From NCBI GenBank assembly GCA_964564865.1, contig CAZMDA010000008.1, positions 13,528-77,527 on the forward strand: 64,000 bases of DNA, written 5' to 3'. Every line of letters begins with the position of its first letter. The stretch's first letter is position 1. The position numbers and the translations under genes were made by a program. This document shows positions 45,229 through 54,372 of the stretch, piece after piece. The notes beneath the pieces are model-generated. The model saw only the letters and a program-made list of their open reading frames with translations. It did not search any database and was not told the origin of the DNA. The DNA is from RBG-16-66-20 sp964564865. GTDB taxonomy: Bacteria > Pseudomonadota > Gammaproteobacteria > Burkholderiales > SG8-39.

Positions 45229-47920
45229 CTCGCGCAGCAATCCGTTCGCGCACGCTCGCGACTGGCATGCGCTCGCGCCCGAAGAGGCGCTGCGCGCGCT
45301 GGAGGCGACAGCGCAGGGCCTGAGTTCGGAGGAGGCGGCCCGGCGGCTCGCGCTCGCCGGCCGGAACGCGCTGCCGGAGGCGGCGCGCCGCCATCCGCTG
45401 CTGCGCCTCGCCGCGCAATTCAACAACGCGCTCATCTATTTCCTCCTCTTCGCCGCCGTGGCGGCGGCCGTCCTCGGTCACATCGTGGATGCGGCCGTGA
45501 TCGTCGCCGTGGTGATCGTCAACGCGTTCATCGGCTTCGTGCAGGAAGGCAAGGCTGAGGCCGCACTGGAGGCGATGCGCCGCATGATCTCGCCCCGGGC
45601 GAGCGTCCTGCGCGACGGACGGCGCCAGACGGTCGCGGTGGAGGCGCTCGTCCCGGGCGACCTGGTGCTGGTCGAGGCGGGCGACCGGGTGCCCGCGGAC
45701 CTGCGCCTCGTTCGCGCGCGCGGCCTGCTGGTGGACGAGGCGCTGCTCACCGGCGAGTCGGTCGCGGCGCAGAAGAGCGAGCAGGCGGCGCCGGCGGATG
45801 CGCCACTGGGCGACCGGCAAGGGATGGCTTACTCGGGCACGCTCGTCGCCGCCGGGCAGGGGACGGGCGTCGTGGTGGCCACCGGGCTGCGCACGGAAAT
45901 CGGCCGCATCAGCTCGCTGCTCCAGAGCGTCGAGCAGCTGAGCACGCCGCTGCTGCGCCAGATCGACCGCTTCGCGGTGCGCTTCACCTGGTTTGCGTTC
46001 GTGGTCGCGGCCCTGGTGTTCGCCTTCGCGGTCTGGGTGCGCCACTACAGCTGGGCGGAAGCGCTGATCGCGGTGGTGGCGCTGGCGGTGGGCGCGATCC
46101 CGGAAGGCCTGCCGGCGGTGATCACCATCACGCTCGCCATCGGCGTGCGGCGCATGGCGGCGCGCAACGCCGTCATCCGGCGCCTGCCCGCGGTGGAGAC
46201 GCTCGGGGCCACCTCGGTGATCTGCTCCGACAAGACCGGCACCCTGACGAAGAACGAGATGACGGCCACGCGCGTCGTTGCCGGCGCTCACCAGGTCGCG
46301 GTGAGCGGAGCGGGCTACGACCCCGAGGGGGTCCTGGAGGCGGTGGGGCACGACGACGATGCAGCCGCGATCGCCGCGGTCGAGCCGTTGCTGCGCTGCG
46401 GGCTGCTGTGCAACGACGCCCAGCTGCAGCGGCGCGACGGCGCGTGGATCGTCGAGGGCGACCCGATGGAGGGCGCGCTGGTGGCGCTCGCGATGAAGAC
46501 CGGCCTCAATCCGGAGCACGCGCGGGCCGAATGGCCGCGCCTGGACGAAATACCCTTCGACGCCGCGCACCGCTACATGGCCACGCTGCAGCGCGGGCCC
46601 GGCGGCGAGGTGCTCGCCTTCGTCAAGGGCGCGCCGGAGACGGTTCTCGGCATGGCAGGCGCCCCGGACCGCGAAGCCTGGACGGCGCGCATCGCCGAGG
46701 CCGCCTCCGCGGGCGAGCGCGTGCTCGGCTTCGGCTGCAAGCGGCTGCCGGAGGGCACGGCGCGCCTTGCCATGGCGGACGTGGCCGAGGGGGTCGAGTT
46801 CCTCGGCATCGTCGGCTTTATCGACCCGCCGCGGGAGGAGGCGATCCGCGCCGTCGCCGAATGCCGCGCCGCGGGCATGGAGGCGAAGATGATCACCGGC
46901 GACCACGCCGCCACTGCGGCGGCGATCGCGCGCCAGCTGCGCCTGGCGCCCGAGCCGCTGGTGGTCACCGGCGCGGAACTGGACGCGATGGACGAGGAAT
47001 CGTTCGCCGAGAGCGCGCGCCGCTCCACCGTGTTCGCGCGCACCAGCCCGGAGCACAAGCTGCGCATCGTGCGCGCGCTGCAGTCGGGCGGCGCGGTGGT
47101 GGCGATGACCGGCGACGGCGTCAACGACGCGCCGTCTCTGAAGCAGGCCGACGTCGGCGTGGCGATGGGGATCAAGGGCACTGAGGCGGCGAAGGAGGCC
47201 GCGGAGATGGTGCTGCTCGACGACAACTTCGCCTCCATCGTCAACGCGGTGCATGAGGGCCGCACGGTGTACGACAACATCCGCAAGGTGATCGCCTGGA
47301 CGCTGCCCACCAACGGCGGCGAGGCGCTGACCGTGATCGCCGCGATCGCCTTCGGCTTCACCCTGCCGGTGAGCGCGGTGCAGATCCTCTGGATCAACCT
47401 GGTCACCTCGGTCACGCTCGGCCTGGTGCTCGCCTTCGAGCCCGCCGAGCCGGGCGTGATGCGCCGGCCGCCGCGCCCGCAGGGCGCGCCGCTGCTCTCG
47501 GGGTTCCTGGTCTGGCGCGTGGTGCTGGTGTCGCTGCTGTTCCTCGGCGCCGGCCTGGGCGTGTTCTTCCATGCGCTCGCGCGCGGCGACGACCTGGAGA
47601 CCGCGCGCACGCTGGTGGTGAACACCATCGTGGTGATGGAGATCTTCTACCTGTTCAACGTCCGCTACCTGCACATGAGCTCGATGACGCTGCGCGGCGC
47701 GCTGGGCACGCCGGCGGTCCTCGTCGCGCTCGGCGTCATCGTGCTCGCGCAGCTCGCCTTCACCTATGCGCCGTTCATGCAGCATTGGTTCGCCACCCGG
47801 CCGGTTGCGCTTGCCGACGGCGCGATGATCGTCGCCATCGGCGCGGCCATGATGCTGCTGCTGGAAGGGGAGAAGTGGCTGCTGCGGCGCGTGGGCGTGG
47901 CGGAACTGCGGCCGGTTTAG
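45221..47920 (+). CDS. P2-type cation-transporting P-type ATPase (second copy)
   Basis: 899 residues with the same layout as the pump at 28353: LLTGESV, AIPEGLPAVITITLAIG (M4), SDKTGTLT, KGAPE, TGDGVNDAP, and M6 LWINLVTSVTLGLVLAFEP. The M6 Asp needed for the SERCA second Ca2+ site is missing here too, so the ion is uncertain. Starts 8 nt inside the preceding gene, implying translational coupling; a TAGTAT hexamer 12 nt before the ATG could be an internal promoter but has no FNR dyad. Ends 46 nt before a convergent usp gene. Confidence 0.9.
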   Translation: MADSRSNPFAHARDWHALAPEEALRALEATAQGLSSEEAARRLALAGRNALPEAARRHPLLRLAAQFNNALIYFLLFAAVAAAVLGHIVDAAVIVAVVIVNAFIGFVQEGKAEAALEAMRRMISPRASVLRDGRRQTVAVEALVPGDLVLVEAGDRVPADLRLVRARGLLVDEALLTGESVAAQKSEQAAPADAPLGDRQGMAYSGTLVAAGQGTGVVVATGLRTEIGRISSLLQSVEQLSTPLLRQIDRFAVRFTWFAFVVAALVFAFAVWVRHYSWAEALIAVVALAVGAIPEGLPAVITITLAIGVRRMAARNAVIRRLPAVETLGATSVICSDKTGTLTKNEMTATRVVAGAHQVAVSGAGYDPEGVLEAVGHDDDAAAIAAVEPLLRCGLLCNDAQLQRRDGAWIVEGDPMEGALVALAMKTGLNPEHARAEWPRLDEIPFDAAHRYMATLQRGPGGEVLAFVKGAPETVLGMAGAPDREAWTARIAEAASAGERVLGFGCKRLPEGTARLAMADVAEGVEFLGIVGFIDPPREEAIRAVAECRAAGMEAKMITGDHAATAAAIARQLRLAPEPLVVTGAELDAMDEESFAESARRSTVFARTSPEHKLRIVRALQSGGAVVAMTGDGVNDAPSLKQADVGVAMGIKGTEAAKEAAEMVLLDDNFASIVNAVHEGRTVYDNIRKVIAWTLPTNGGEALTVIAAIAFGFTLPVSAVQILWINLVTSVTLGLVLAFEPAEPGVMRRPPRPQGAPLLSGFLVWRVVLVSLLFLGAGLGVFFHALARGDDLETARTLVVNTIVVMEIFYLFNVRYLHMSSMTLRGALGTPAVLVALGVIVLAQLAFTYAPFMQHWFATRPVALADGAMIVAIGAAMMLLLEGEKWLLRRVGVAELRPV

Positions 47921-47966
47921 CGCCGCCGTTGCTGCCAGCGACGAAGGACCTCCTGGCGTGTGACGC

Positions 47967-48851
47967 TCAGGGCGCGATGAGCAGGTCCGCCCGGGCGTGC
48001 ATCAGCAGGTTGGCCGGAACGCTTCCCAGCACGCGCTCGGCCAGCGCGGCGCGCGCATCACGGCCCACCACGATCAACTCGAACGAGCCCTGCTTCGCGA
48101 CCCGCAGCAGCGCCGGCGCCGCCGGGCCGATCACGGCCCGGCGGCGCGCGGTGCCCAGTCGGCCCGGCTGCGCGCCGGGGAACGCCGCTTCCAGCCGGGC
48201 GGCGGCGCGCTTGCGCAGTTCGACCTTGGCGGCGCGGATGGCGTGCTGCAGTGCGCCGGTGAGGAGCATCGGGCCTTCGATCGACTGCACCGCGTGCAGC
48301 AGCGTGATGCGAGCCCCGGGGAACAGCGTAGCCGCAGACACCGCGCCGCGTTCGGAGGCCGGCGAGAAGTCCATCCCGACCAGCGCGCGCGCGTAGGGCG
48401 CCGGCGCGGGGTTGCGCACCACCAGCGCGGGGCAGTCCGATGCACGCGCGACCGCGAGTGCGGTTGCGCCCAGCAGCAGCGCGTCGCCCGCGCGACGGCC
48501 ATGCGGCCCGAGCACGACCAGGCCGGCCGATTCCGCCCGCGCCGTGCCGGCGATCGACTGCGCGGCGCGTCCCATCGCCATCCGCGCCGTGACGCGGATG
48601 CCGTGCGCGCGCTGCAGCCGCTCCGCGAGCGCGCGCAGGGCGGCGCCGGCCCGGGCGTTGGGCTGGTCCGCGAGCAGCCGCCGCTTGGGCGTGGCGAGCG
48701 CGCGCAGGTTCCGCCAGCGGGCGAGGTCGAAGGCGTGCAGCAGGACCAGGCGCGCGCCATGGTCGCGCGCAAGCTGCGCGGCGCGGTCGACGGCGAGGCC
48801 GGCGGGCGGCGAGAAATCGGTGGCGACGAGGATCGCGGCGGGTGGTTTCAT
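47967..48851 (-). CDS. Tandem-domain universal stress protein
   Basis: 294 residues, two Usp domains. Domain 1 starts AILVATDFSPPAG and carries GPHGRRAGDALLLGA; domain 2 starts ALVGMDFSPASERGAV and ends GRDARAALAERVLGS. Both loops deviate from the strict ATP pattern. Last of three consecutive tandem usp genes; 16 nt after the preceding one. Confidence 0.9.
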   Translation of the reverse strand: MKPPAAILVATDFSPPAGLAVDRAAQLARDHGARLVLLHAFDLARWRNLRALATPKRRLLADQPNARAGAALRALAERLQRAHGIRVTARMAMGRAAQSIAGTARAESAGLVVLGPHGRRAGDALLLGATALAVARASDCPALVVRNPAPAPYARALVGMDFSPASERGAVSAATLFPGARITLLHAVQSIEGPMLLTGALQHAIRAAKVELRKRAAARLEAAFPGAQPGRLGTARRRAVIGPAAPALLRVAKQGSFELIVVGRDARAALAERVLGSVPANLLMHARADLLIAP

Positions 48852-48867
48852 GTCGGCTCCGGGCCGG

Positions 48868-49770
48868 TCAGCGCACCAGCGTCAGCGGCAGCGGCGAGCG
48901 GTGCGCCACGGCGAACGTCACCGAGCCGAGCACCAGGCCGCGCACCGCGCCCAGTCCGCGCGTGCCCATGACGATGCGGCCGCTGCCGGTTTCGCCCGCC
49001 AGGCGCACGATGGTCTCCGGATAGGGGCCCTGCAGGATGTGGAGGCGGCAGGGAACGCCGGCGCGCTCCAGCAGGCGCAGCGGCGCCCGGGTCGCGGCTT
49101 CCCCGTTGGCGCGCACCCAGGCATCGATCTGGGCCCGGCTGACGAAGCGGCGAACGCGCCCCGACACGATCCTGGGCTGGACGTTGAGCAGGTGCACCTG
49201 GAGCTTCCGCGCGCGCCCGCGAAGGCGCGCCTGCAGCCGGCAGAGATAGGCTGCGGCGCGCAGGGACGGCCGCGAGCCGTCCACCGCGAGCACCACGACC
49301 GCCGGATCCGCGGTCCCTCCGGTGCCGGCGGCAGCGGGCACCAGCGTCACCGGCTGGCGGGCGAGGTGGACCACCTTGTACGCGACCGAGCCCAGCCCGA
49401 GGTTGCCCAGCGCGCTCAGGCCGCGGCTGCCGAGCACGATCTCGCCCGTGCGCAGGCGCAGCGCGGCGGCGGCGATCGCCGCCGCCGGGTCGCCGCCGGG
49501 GATTGCGTGCAGGCGCCAGGGGAGCCGCGCGGAATCGAGTATGCGCCGCGCAGCGGCGGTCTCGCGCCGGGCGGCCGCCAGCAGGCGCTGCGCCGCTTCC
49601 GGCGCGCGGCCGGCGCGCTGGCCTGTTCCGCCCGCCGGCTGGACGTTGGCGACATGGATCCGCCCCACCCCGAGCACCGGCGCCGCGCGCGCGATGAAGC
49701 GCGCTGCGCAGTCCGCGTCGCGAGACCCGTCCGCGGCAAGCAGCCAATCCGGCGTGGAACGTCCAGCCAT
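48868..49770 (-). CDS. Tandem-domain universal stress protein
   Basis: 300 residues, two Usp domains each with a complete loop: GSRGLSALGNLGLGS and GTRGLGAVRGLVLGS, so ATP binding is likely in both. The first strand is unusual (DWLLAADGSRDADC). Middle of three consecutive usp genes; 67 nt separate it from the previous one, with only a TTTGATCC half-site in the gap and no complete FNR dyad. Confidence 0.9.
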   Translation of the reverse strand: MAGRSTPDWLLAADGSRDADCAARFIARAAPVLGVGRIHVANVQPAGGTGQRAGRAPEAAQRLLAAARRETAAARRILDSARLPWRLHAIPGGDPAAAIAAAALRLRTGEIVLGSRGLSALGNLGLGSVAYKVVHLARQPVTLVPAAAGTGGTADPAVVVLAVDGSRPSLRAAAYLCRLQARLRGRARKLQVHLLNVQPRIVSGRVRRFVSRAQIDAWVRANGEAATRAPLRLLERAGVPCRLHILQGPYPETIVRLAGETGSGRIVMGTRGLGAVRGLVLGSVTFAVAHRSPLPLTLVR

Positions 49771-49837
49771 GCTTTGATCCTCCCCTTGTCCTCCGACCGC
49801 GCGGGGCGGTCGCGGTTCCCGGTGTTTCGCGCCGGGC

Positions 49838-50689
49838 CTAGCGGCCCGAGGGCACCACCAGCACGTCGCACTCGGCGGCCGCCAGCGTGTGCAGCGTCAC
49901 GCTGCCCAGCAGCAGGTCCTCCAGCATGGAGCCGCCGTGCTTGCCGATGGCGATCAACTCCGCGCGCAGCGCCCGCGCGCTGTCCTGGATCAGCTTCGGG
50001 GGATAGGCGCGGTCGACCACGCGGACGGTGCGCTCCGGCGCGAGGCCGGCGGCCGTCACCGCCTGGTCGATCTGCATCCCGGCGCGCTCGTACGCCTGGC
50101 TGCGGTAGCGCTCGATGTCGTCCTGGCTGGCGCCGGCGATGCCCAGCTTGCCTTCGAAGGGGAGGTCGTAGGCATGCACCAGGGTGAGTCCGGCCTGCGG
50201 CGCGATCCGGGCCGTCAGCGCCAGCGCCGCGCGCGAATCAGGAGAGAAATCCAGCGGGACCAGCACGCGCTGGTACGCGCCCGTTGGCGCGGCCTTGACG
50301 ATCAGCACCGGGCAGGGCGCCTTGCGCAGCAGGCGCTCGGCGCTGGAGCCGATGGCGAGGTCGCGCAGCGGATTGACGCCGCGCGCGCCGAGCACCGCCA
50401 GGTCGAAGCCGCTCGCGGCCGCCGCCAGGGCGCCGACCACGTTCCCGGAGCCGAGGCGCGGCTCGAAGGCGAACCCGGACTCGCGCTCGATCTCCGCGGC
50501 GTGCGCCTCGAGCGCGCGCTCCATCGCGGCGCTTGCGCGCAGTTCCAGCTCGAGGTCGAAGGGAATGGCCGGCGGCACGTGCAGGAGCACGCCCCGCGCC
50601 GCGCCGTGCGCGCGCGCCAGCTGCGCGCCGCGCAGCGCGGCGTTGCGCGCGTCGGCGGAAAAATCGGTCGCGACGAGCAGCGATTGCAT
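49838..50689 (-). CDS. Tandem-domain universal stress protein
   Basis: 283 residues, two Usp domains with loops GARGVNPLRDLAIGS and GKHGGSMLEDLLLGS, both matching the ATP-binding pattern. ATG 50689 (MQSLLVATDFS) fits Usp N-termini better than the longer frame from 50734. First of three consecutive usp genes, 45 nt after the ion channel gene and probably in one operon with it and the FNR gene. Confidence 0.9.
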   Translation of the reverse strand: MQSLLVATDFSADARNAALRGAQLARAHGAARGVLLHVPPAIPFDLELELRASAAMERALEAHAAEIERESGFAFEPRLGSGNVVGALAAAASGFDLAVLGARGVNPLRDLAIGSSAERLLRKAPCPVLIVKAAPTGAYQRVLVPLDFSPDSRAALALTARIAPQAGLTLVHAYDLPFEGKLGIAGASQDDIERYRSQAYERAGMQIDQAVTAAGLAPERTVRVVDRAYPPKLIQDSARALRAELIAIGKHGGSMLEDLLLGSVTLHTLAAAECDVLVVPSGR

Positions 50690-50734
50690 GCCGGGCCTCC
50701 GGTGCGGCGGATCAGCCCGGATGATGCCCCGCAT

Positions 50735-51127
50735 TCAGCGCGCGCGCCAGAACTGTTCCATCTCGAGGTAGGTGAAGGACGCGGACCAGGCGATGAGGAC
50801 GAAGCCGGTGAGCGCCTCGGTGCCCGCGAGCAGCCGGACCGGGCCCGTCGGCGCGAGGTCGCCGTAACCCACCGTGGTGAAGGTCACCGCGGAGAAGTAG
50901 ATCGCGTCGCCGAAGGCGATCGGCGCGGCGCCGCCGACGGCGCCGGTGGCGGGCCAGTGCAGCAGCCCCCAGTAGGCGAGGGCGAACAGCCAGATCTCCA
51001 GCACGTGCAGGCCGATGACCGACGTGATGCCGTAGAGCACCTTGATGCGCCGGTGGCCGCCCAGGCGCGCGAGGCCGCGCGATCCAAGCACGAGTCCCTC
51101 GTAGTGGATCGACACGGAGGCCGCCAC
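50735..51127 (-). CDS. Two-helix potassium-channel-like protein (Ion_trans_2)
   Basis: 130 residues from GTG 51127. The pore region has the K+ selectivity filter TFTTVGYGDLAP between two membrane helices (IGLHVLEIWLFALAYWGLL and LLAGTEALTGFVLIAWSA). The open frame continues upstream into another hydrophobic stretch (NWWANAAVAAATLAAVAA) without ATG, GTG or TTG until the stop; a CTG at 51184 would include it and lies 19 nt after the FNR stop. The true start is therefore uncertain. Same strand and likely same operon as the FNR gene. Confidence 0.72.
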   Translation of the reverse strand: MAASVSIHYEGLVLGSRGLARLGGHRRIKVLYGITSVIGLHVLEIWLFALAYWGLLHWPATGAVGGAAPIAFGDAIYFSAVTFTTVGYGDLAPTGPVRLLAGTEALTGFVLIAWSASFTYLEMEQFWRAR

Positions 51128-51203
51128 CGCGGCGAGCGTCGCTGCCGCGACGGCGGCGTTCGCCCACCAGTTGTCGTAGCTCAGGGCGGCGCCCCCGCGT
51201 GGC

Positions 51204-51959
51204 TCAGTGCTTGACCGCCAGCAGCCCCTCGAGCGCCTCGCCGTCGCGGATGCGCACGTGCTTCTGGTTCACTTCCAGCAGCCCGTCCTCCTGGAACTTG
51301 GAGAACAGCCGGCTCACCGTCTCCAGCTTGAGTCCGAGGTAGCTGCCCAGCTCCTCGCGCGTCATGCGCAGATGGAAGTCCGAGGCCGAGTAGCCGCGGC
51401 GCGTGAAGCGGCGCGACAGGTTGAGCAGGAACGTGGCCAGGCGCTCCTCGGCGCGCATCGAGCCCAGCAGCATCATCACGCCGTGGTCGCGCACGATCTC
51501 GCGCGACAGCACCGAGTGCAGGTGCCGCTGCAGCGCCGGCACCTCGCGCGCCATCTCTTCCACCAGCGCGAAGGGCATGACGCAGACCTCGCTGTCCTCC
51601 AGCGCGATCGCGGCGCCGTTGTAGCTGCCGGTGCCCACGCCGTCCATGCCGAGCAGCTCGCCGCCCATGAAGAAGCCGGTCACCTGCTCGCGGCCCTCGC
51701 GGTCGACGACGCTGGTCTTGAAGAAGCCGACGCGCACCGCGTACACGGCGTTGAAGGGGTCGCCGGCGTTGAACAGCGCCTCGCCGCGCTTCACCCGGCG
51801 CCGGGCGTAGACCACGTGCTCCATGCGGCGCATGTCCTCGGCGCACAGGCCCCCGGGCAGGCAAAGCTCCCGCAGGTTGCAGCTGGAGCAGCAGACTTCG
51901 TGCTTGGCGCGCGGCGCGGCGGCGCCGAGCACGGGGTGGAGCTGGATGGTGGCGGGCAT
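51204..51959 (-). CDS. fnr: [4Fe-4S] FNR-type oxygen-sensing transcription regulator
   Basis: 251 residues. N-terminal C24-x2-C27-x5-C33 plus an internal Cys in DSEVCVMPF match the four cluster ligands of E. coli FNR; a cNMP-fold domain, dimer helix and HTH follow. The recognition helix ETVSRLF has the same E-x2-SR contacts that read TTGA half-sites. As an O2-labile activator it is the obvious candidate to bind the twelve dyads in this window. It sits between a lone receiver gene (15 nt upstream) and the ion channel/usp genes. No dyad precedes its own transcription unit. Confidence 0.94.
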   Translation of the reverse strand: MPATIQLHPVLGAAAPRAKHEVCCSSCNLRELCLPGGLCAEDMRRMEHVVYARRRVKRGEALFNAGDPFNAVYAVRVGFFKTSVVDREGREQVTGFFMGGELLGMDGVGTGSYNGAAIALEDSEVCVMPFALVEEMAREVPALQRHLHSVLSREIVRDHGVMMLLGSMRAEERLATFLLNLSRRFTRRGYSASDFHLRMTREELGSYLGLKLETVSRLFSKFQEDGLLEVNQKHVRIRDGEALEGLLAVKH

Positions 51960-51974
51960 GGCGGGTCTCCCTGG

Positions 51975-52370
51975 CTAGTGAAGCTTGGCGGCGCGGCGCG
52001 CGAGCGCTTCCCTGACGCGCGCGAACTCGGTGCTCTTGTCGAAAACCCCGCGCGCGCCCAGGCGCAGCGCCATGCTGCGGTAGGGCTCGGCGGCATAGCT
52101 GGAGCAGAGATAGACGTCGATCTCGGGGGCGCCCGCGTGCAGCGCGCGCAGCACCTCCAGCCCGTTGCCCTCGCGCAGCCGCAGGTCGAGCAGCACGACA
52201 TCGGGGTGCGCCGCGAGCACCTCGCGGATCGCGTCCGCGGCGGTGTCGGCGTGGCCGATGGTGCTCAGGCCGGGAATCAGCGCCAGATCGGTCTGGATCC
52301 GCTGGAGGACCTCGGGCGAGTCCTCGACGAGGAAGACCCGGAGCGGGGTGTGGCTGGCTTGTGCTTGCAT
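51975..52370 (-). CDS. Stand-alone response-regulator receiver domain
   Basis: 131 residues, a single receiver with acidic pair Glu16-Asp17, phosphoacceptor Asp62 (VVLLDLRLREG) and Lys near 112 (VFDKSTE); no output domain. It may act by protein contact, for instance with the histidine kinase encoded about 700 nt away. First gene of the fnr-channel-usp run. A CAGACT hexamer ends 8 nt before its ATG, which would make this another leaderless start, though no FNR dyad is at the matching place. Confidence 0.85.
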   Translation of the reverse strand: MQAQASHTPLRVFLVEDSPEVLQRIQTDLALIPGLSTIGHADTAADAIREVLAAHPDVVLLDLRLREGNGLEVLRALHAGAPEIDVYLCSSYAAEPYRSMALRLGARGVFDKSTEFARVREALARRAAKLH

Positions 52371-52452
52371 GCCCCGCAGTCTGCGCGGCGGGGCGGGACG
52401 GCGGTATCGGCGGCGGGCGCGGCCGCGGGTGGGAAAGGGCTGCGGCGGCGGG

Positions 52453-52466
52453 TAGGAATTGTCCTA
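52453..52466 (+). promoter_or_regulatory. Inverted repeat TAGGA-N4-TCCTA, candidate operator
   Basis: TAGGAATTGTCCTA has perfect 5-bp arms around a 4-bp spacer and lies in the 102-bp gap between the stop of the NarL-type regulator and the start of the lone receiver gene (83 nt from its ATG on the minus strand). The gap is otherwise G/C-rich with no other motif recognised. It could be the binding site of the adjacent NarL-type regulator or part of the receiver promoter. Confidence 0.4.
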
Positions 52467-52472
52467 GCGCCG

Positions 52473-53099
52473 CTAGGCCAGGCCGTTCTCCATGGCGTAG
52501 CGCACCAGCTCCGCCGTGCTGTCCAGGTTGAGCTTCTGCTGGATGTGGGTCTTGTGGGTGCTGACGGTCTTCACCGACAGGTGCAGCTTGTCGCCGATCT
52601 CGGTCAGGCTCATCCCGGAGACGATCAGGCGGAGGATCTCGAACTCGCGATCGGACAGGGTCGTATGGGGCGCGGCGCTTCCCGGCTGCGACGACGCCAG
52701 CAGCTGTTCCGCCGCCGCGTCGCTGATGTGCACGCCGCCCGCCGCGATCTTGCGGATCGCCGCCACCAGCTGCTCCGAGGCGGTGTCCTTGGTCAGGTAG
52801 CCCGAGGCGCCCGATTTCAGCGCCCGCGCCGCGTACTGCTTCTCGCCGTGCATGGACAGCACCAGCACGCGCAGCTTCGGCTTCTCCAGCTTCACCCGCT
52901 TGACCAGGTCGATGCCCGAGAGCCCCGGCATGGACATGTCGAGGATCGCGATGTCGTAGGCCGTGGACTTCACCAGCGCCAGCGCCTCGTCCCCGTTGGC
53001 GGCCTCGCCCTCGACGCGGATGTCCGCGGTGGCGCCCAGGAGCTGCTTCAGCCCCTCGCGCACCAGCTGGTGGTCGTCGGCGAGCAGGACGCGGATCAC
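52473..53099 (-). CDS. NarL/FixJ-family response regulator
   Basis: 208 residues: receiver domain with Asp8-Asp9, phosphoacceptor Asp54 (AILDMSMPG) and Lys in YLTKD, a linker, and a LuxR-type HTH (LSDREFEILRLIVSGMSLTE). GTG start overlaps the kinase stop (GTGA), so the two are translated together and form a cognate pair. Targets are unknown. Confidence 0.92.
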   Translation of the reverse strand: MIRVLLADDHQLVREGLKQLLGATADIRVEGEAANGDEALALVKSTAYDIAILDMSMPGLSGIDLVKRVKLEKPKLRVLVLSMHGEKQYAARALKSGASGYLTKDTASEQLVAAIRKIAAGGVHISDAAAEQLLASSQPGSAAPHTTLSDREFEILRLIVSGMSLTEIGDKLHLSVKTVSTHKTHIQQKLNLDSTAELVRYAMENGLA

Positions 53100-54358
53100 G
53101 GCGCCGCCCCCGCGCCCGTCGGCAGCCGCACCAGAACCCGGGTGCCGCCGCGCGGCGCGCGCCCGATCTCCAGGGTGCCGCCGAGGTAGCGCACGCGCTC
53201 GCGCATGCCCTTCACGCCCAGGGAGCGCGTCTTCGCCAGCGCCGCCTCGTCGATGCCGCGGCCGTCGTCCTCCACTTCCAGCCGCAGCACCGCGCCGTCG
53301 CCCTCCAGCGTCACCCAGGCGAGCTTCGCCTGCGAGTGGCGCGCGATGTTGGTGAGCGATTCCTGCAGCACGCGGTAGAGCGTGTTCGCGACCGGCCGGG
53401 CGATCTCGCCGGCGTCCTCCAGCCGCACGCGGGCGTTGACCTGCACGCCCGAGCGCGCGGCGAAGTCGTCGCTCAGCCAGGTCACCGCGTCGGCCAGCCC
53501 GAGGTCGTCCAGCATCAGCGGCCGCAGCTCGGCGGAGATGCGGCGCACCGAGGTCACGGTGCGGTCGACCAGCGCGTTCATCTCCCCGGCCTTGGCGGCG
53601 AGCGCCGCCTCGCCCGCGGGCAGGCGCTCGCGCAGCCAGCCCAGGTCCATCTTGAGGGCGGTGAGGAGCTGCCCCAGCTCGTCGTGCAGCTCGCGCGCGA
53701 TCAGGGTCTTCTCCTCCTCGCGCGCCTCCAGCACCCGGGCCGAGAGCTCGCGCAGCTCGTCCTGCTGGCGCTGCAGCTGTTCCTCGTATTCCTTGCGCCG
53801 CGTCACGTCGCGCAGGATCACGGTGTAGAAATGGCCGCCCTCGGTGCCGGCCTGCGAGATCGAGGCCTCGATCGGGAACTCGGTCCCGTCGGCGCGCAGC
53901 GCCCACAGCGTGGTGGCGTCGCCCATCTTGCGGCTGGTGGTCCCGGTGCGGCCGAAGGACTCGATATGGCCATGGTGCGCGCCGCGGAAGCGCGCCGGGA
54001 TGAAGCGGTCCAGGGCGGCGCCCAGCGCGTCTGCGCGCCGGCACTTGAACATCGCCTCCGCGGCGCGGTTGAACAGCACCACGCGCTGGCCGGCGTCCAC
54101 GGTGATGATGGCGTCCATCGCCGAGTCCACCACCGCCTCCAGCCGCGCCTGCACCTGCCCGAGGGCGACGCGCTGCGACTCGCTGCGCAGGCCCAGGCGC
54201 ACCACCAGGAACACGCCCGCGCCCAGCACCATGAGGTCGAGCACGAGGTCGAGCGCGGGCAGCCAGGGCAGGCCGCTGTCCAGGGTGAGCGCGGCGATGT
54301 TGAGCACCACCAGCGCGGCGGCGATGCCCAGCAGGATGCCGATCTGCCAGGGCTTCAC
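53096..54358 (-). CDS. PAS-containing HisKA_3 sensor histidine kinase
   Basis: 420 residues. Two N-terminal membrane helices with almost no periplasmic loop, a PAS domain (AMDAIITVDAGQRVVLFNRAAEAMF, about 80-190), a HisKA_3 dimerisation domain with the phospho-His in ARELHDELGQLL, and a HATPase with N-box LQESLTNIARH and VEDDGRGI. The sensing site is likely the cytoplasmic PAS. Pairs with the downstream NarL-type regulator. Divergent from hemN, but the FNR dyad between them is not spaced to serve this gene. Confidence 0.92.
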   Translation of the reverse strand: MKPWQIGILLGIAAALVVLNIAALTLDSGLPWLPALDLVLDLMVLGAGVFLVVRLGLRSESQRVALGQVQARLEAVVDSAMDAIITVDAGQRVVLFNRAAEAMFKCRRADALGAALDRFIPARFRGAHHGHIESFGRTGTTSRKMGDATTLWALRADGTEFPIEASISQAGTEGGHFYTVILRDVTRRKEYEEQLQRQQDELRELSARVLEAREEEKTLIARELHDELGQLLTALKMDLGWLRERLPAGEAALAAKAGEMNALVDRTVTSVRRISAELRPLMLDDLGLADAVTWLSDDFAARSGVQVNARVRLEDAGEIARPVANTLYRVLQESLTNIARHSQAKLAWVTLEGDGAVLRLEVEDDGRGIDEAALAKTRSLGVKGMRERVRYLGGTLEIGRAPRGGTRVLVRLPTGAGAAP

Positions 54359-54372
54359 GGCGCGGCGCGCCT

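Noticed and set aside
49771..49837. FNR site in the gap before the middle tandem usp gene
   Set aside because: Only a TTTGATCC half-site is present, with no matching second half or spaced -10.
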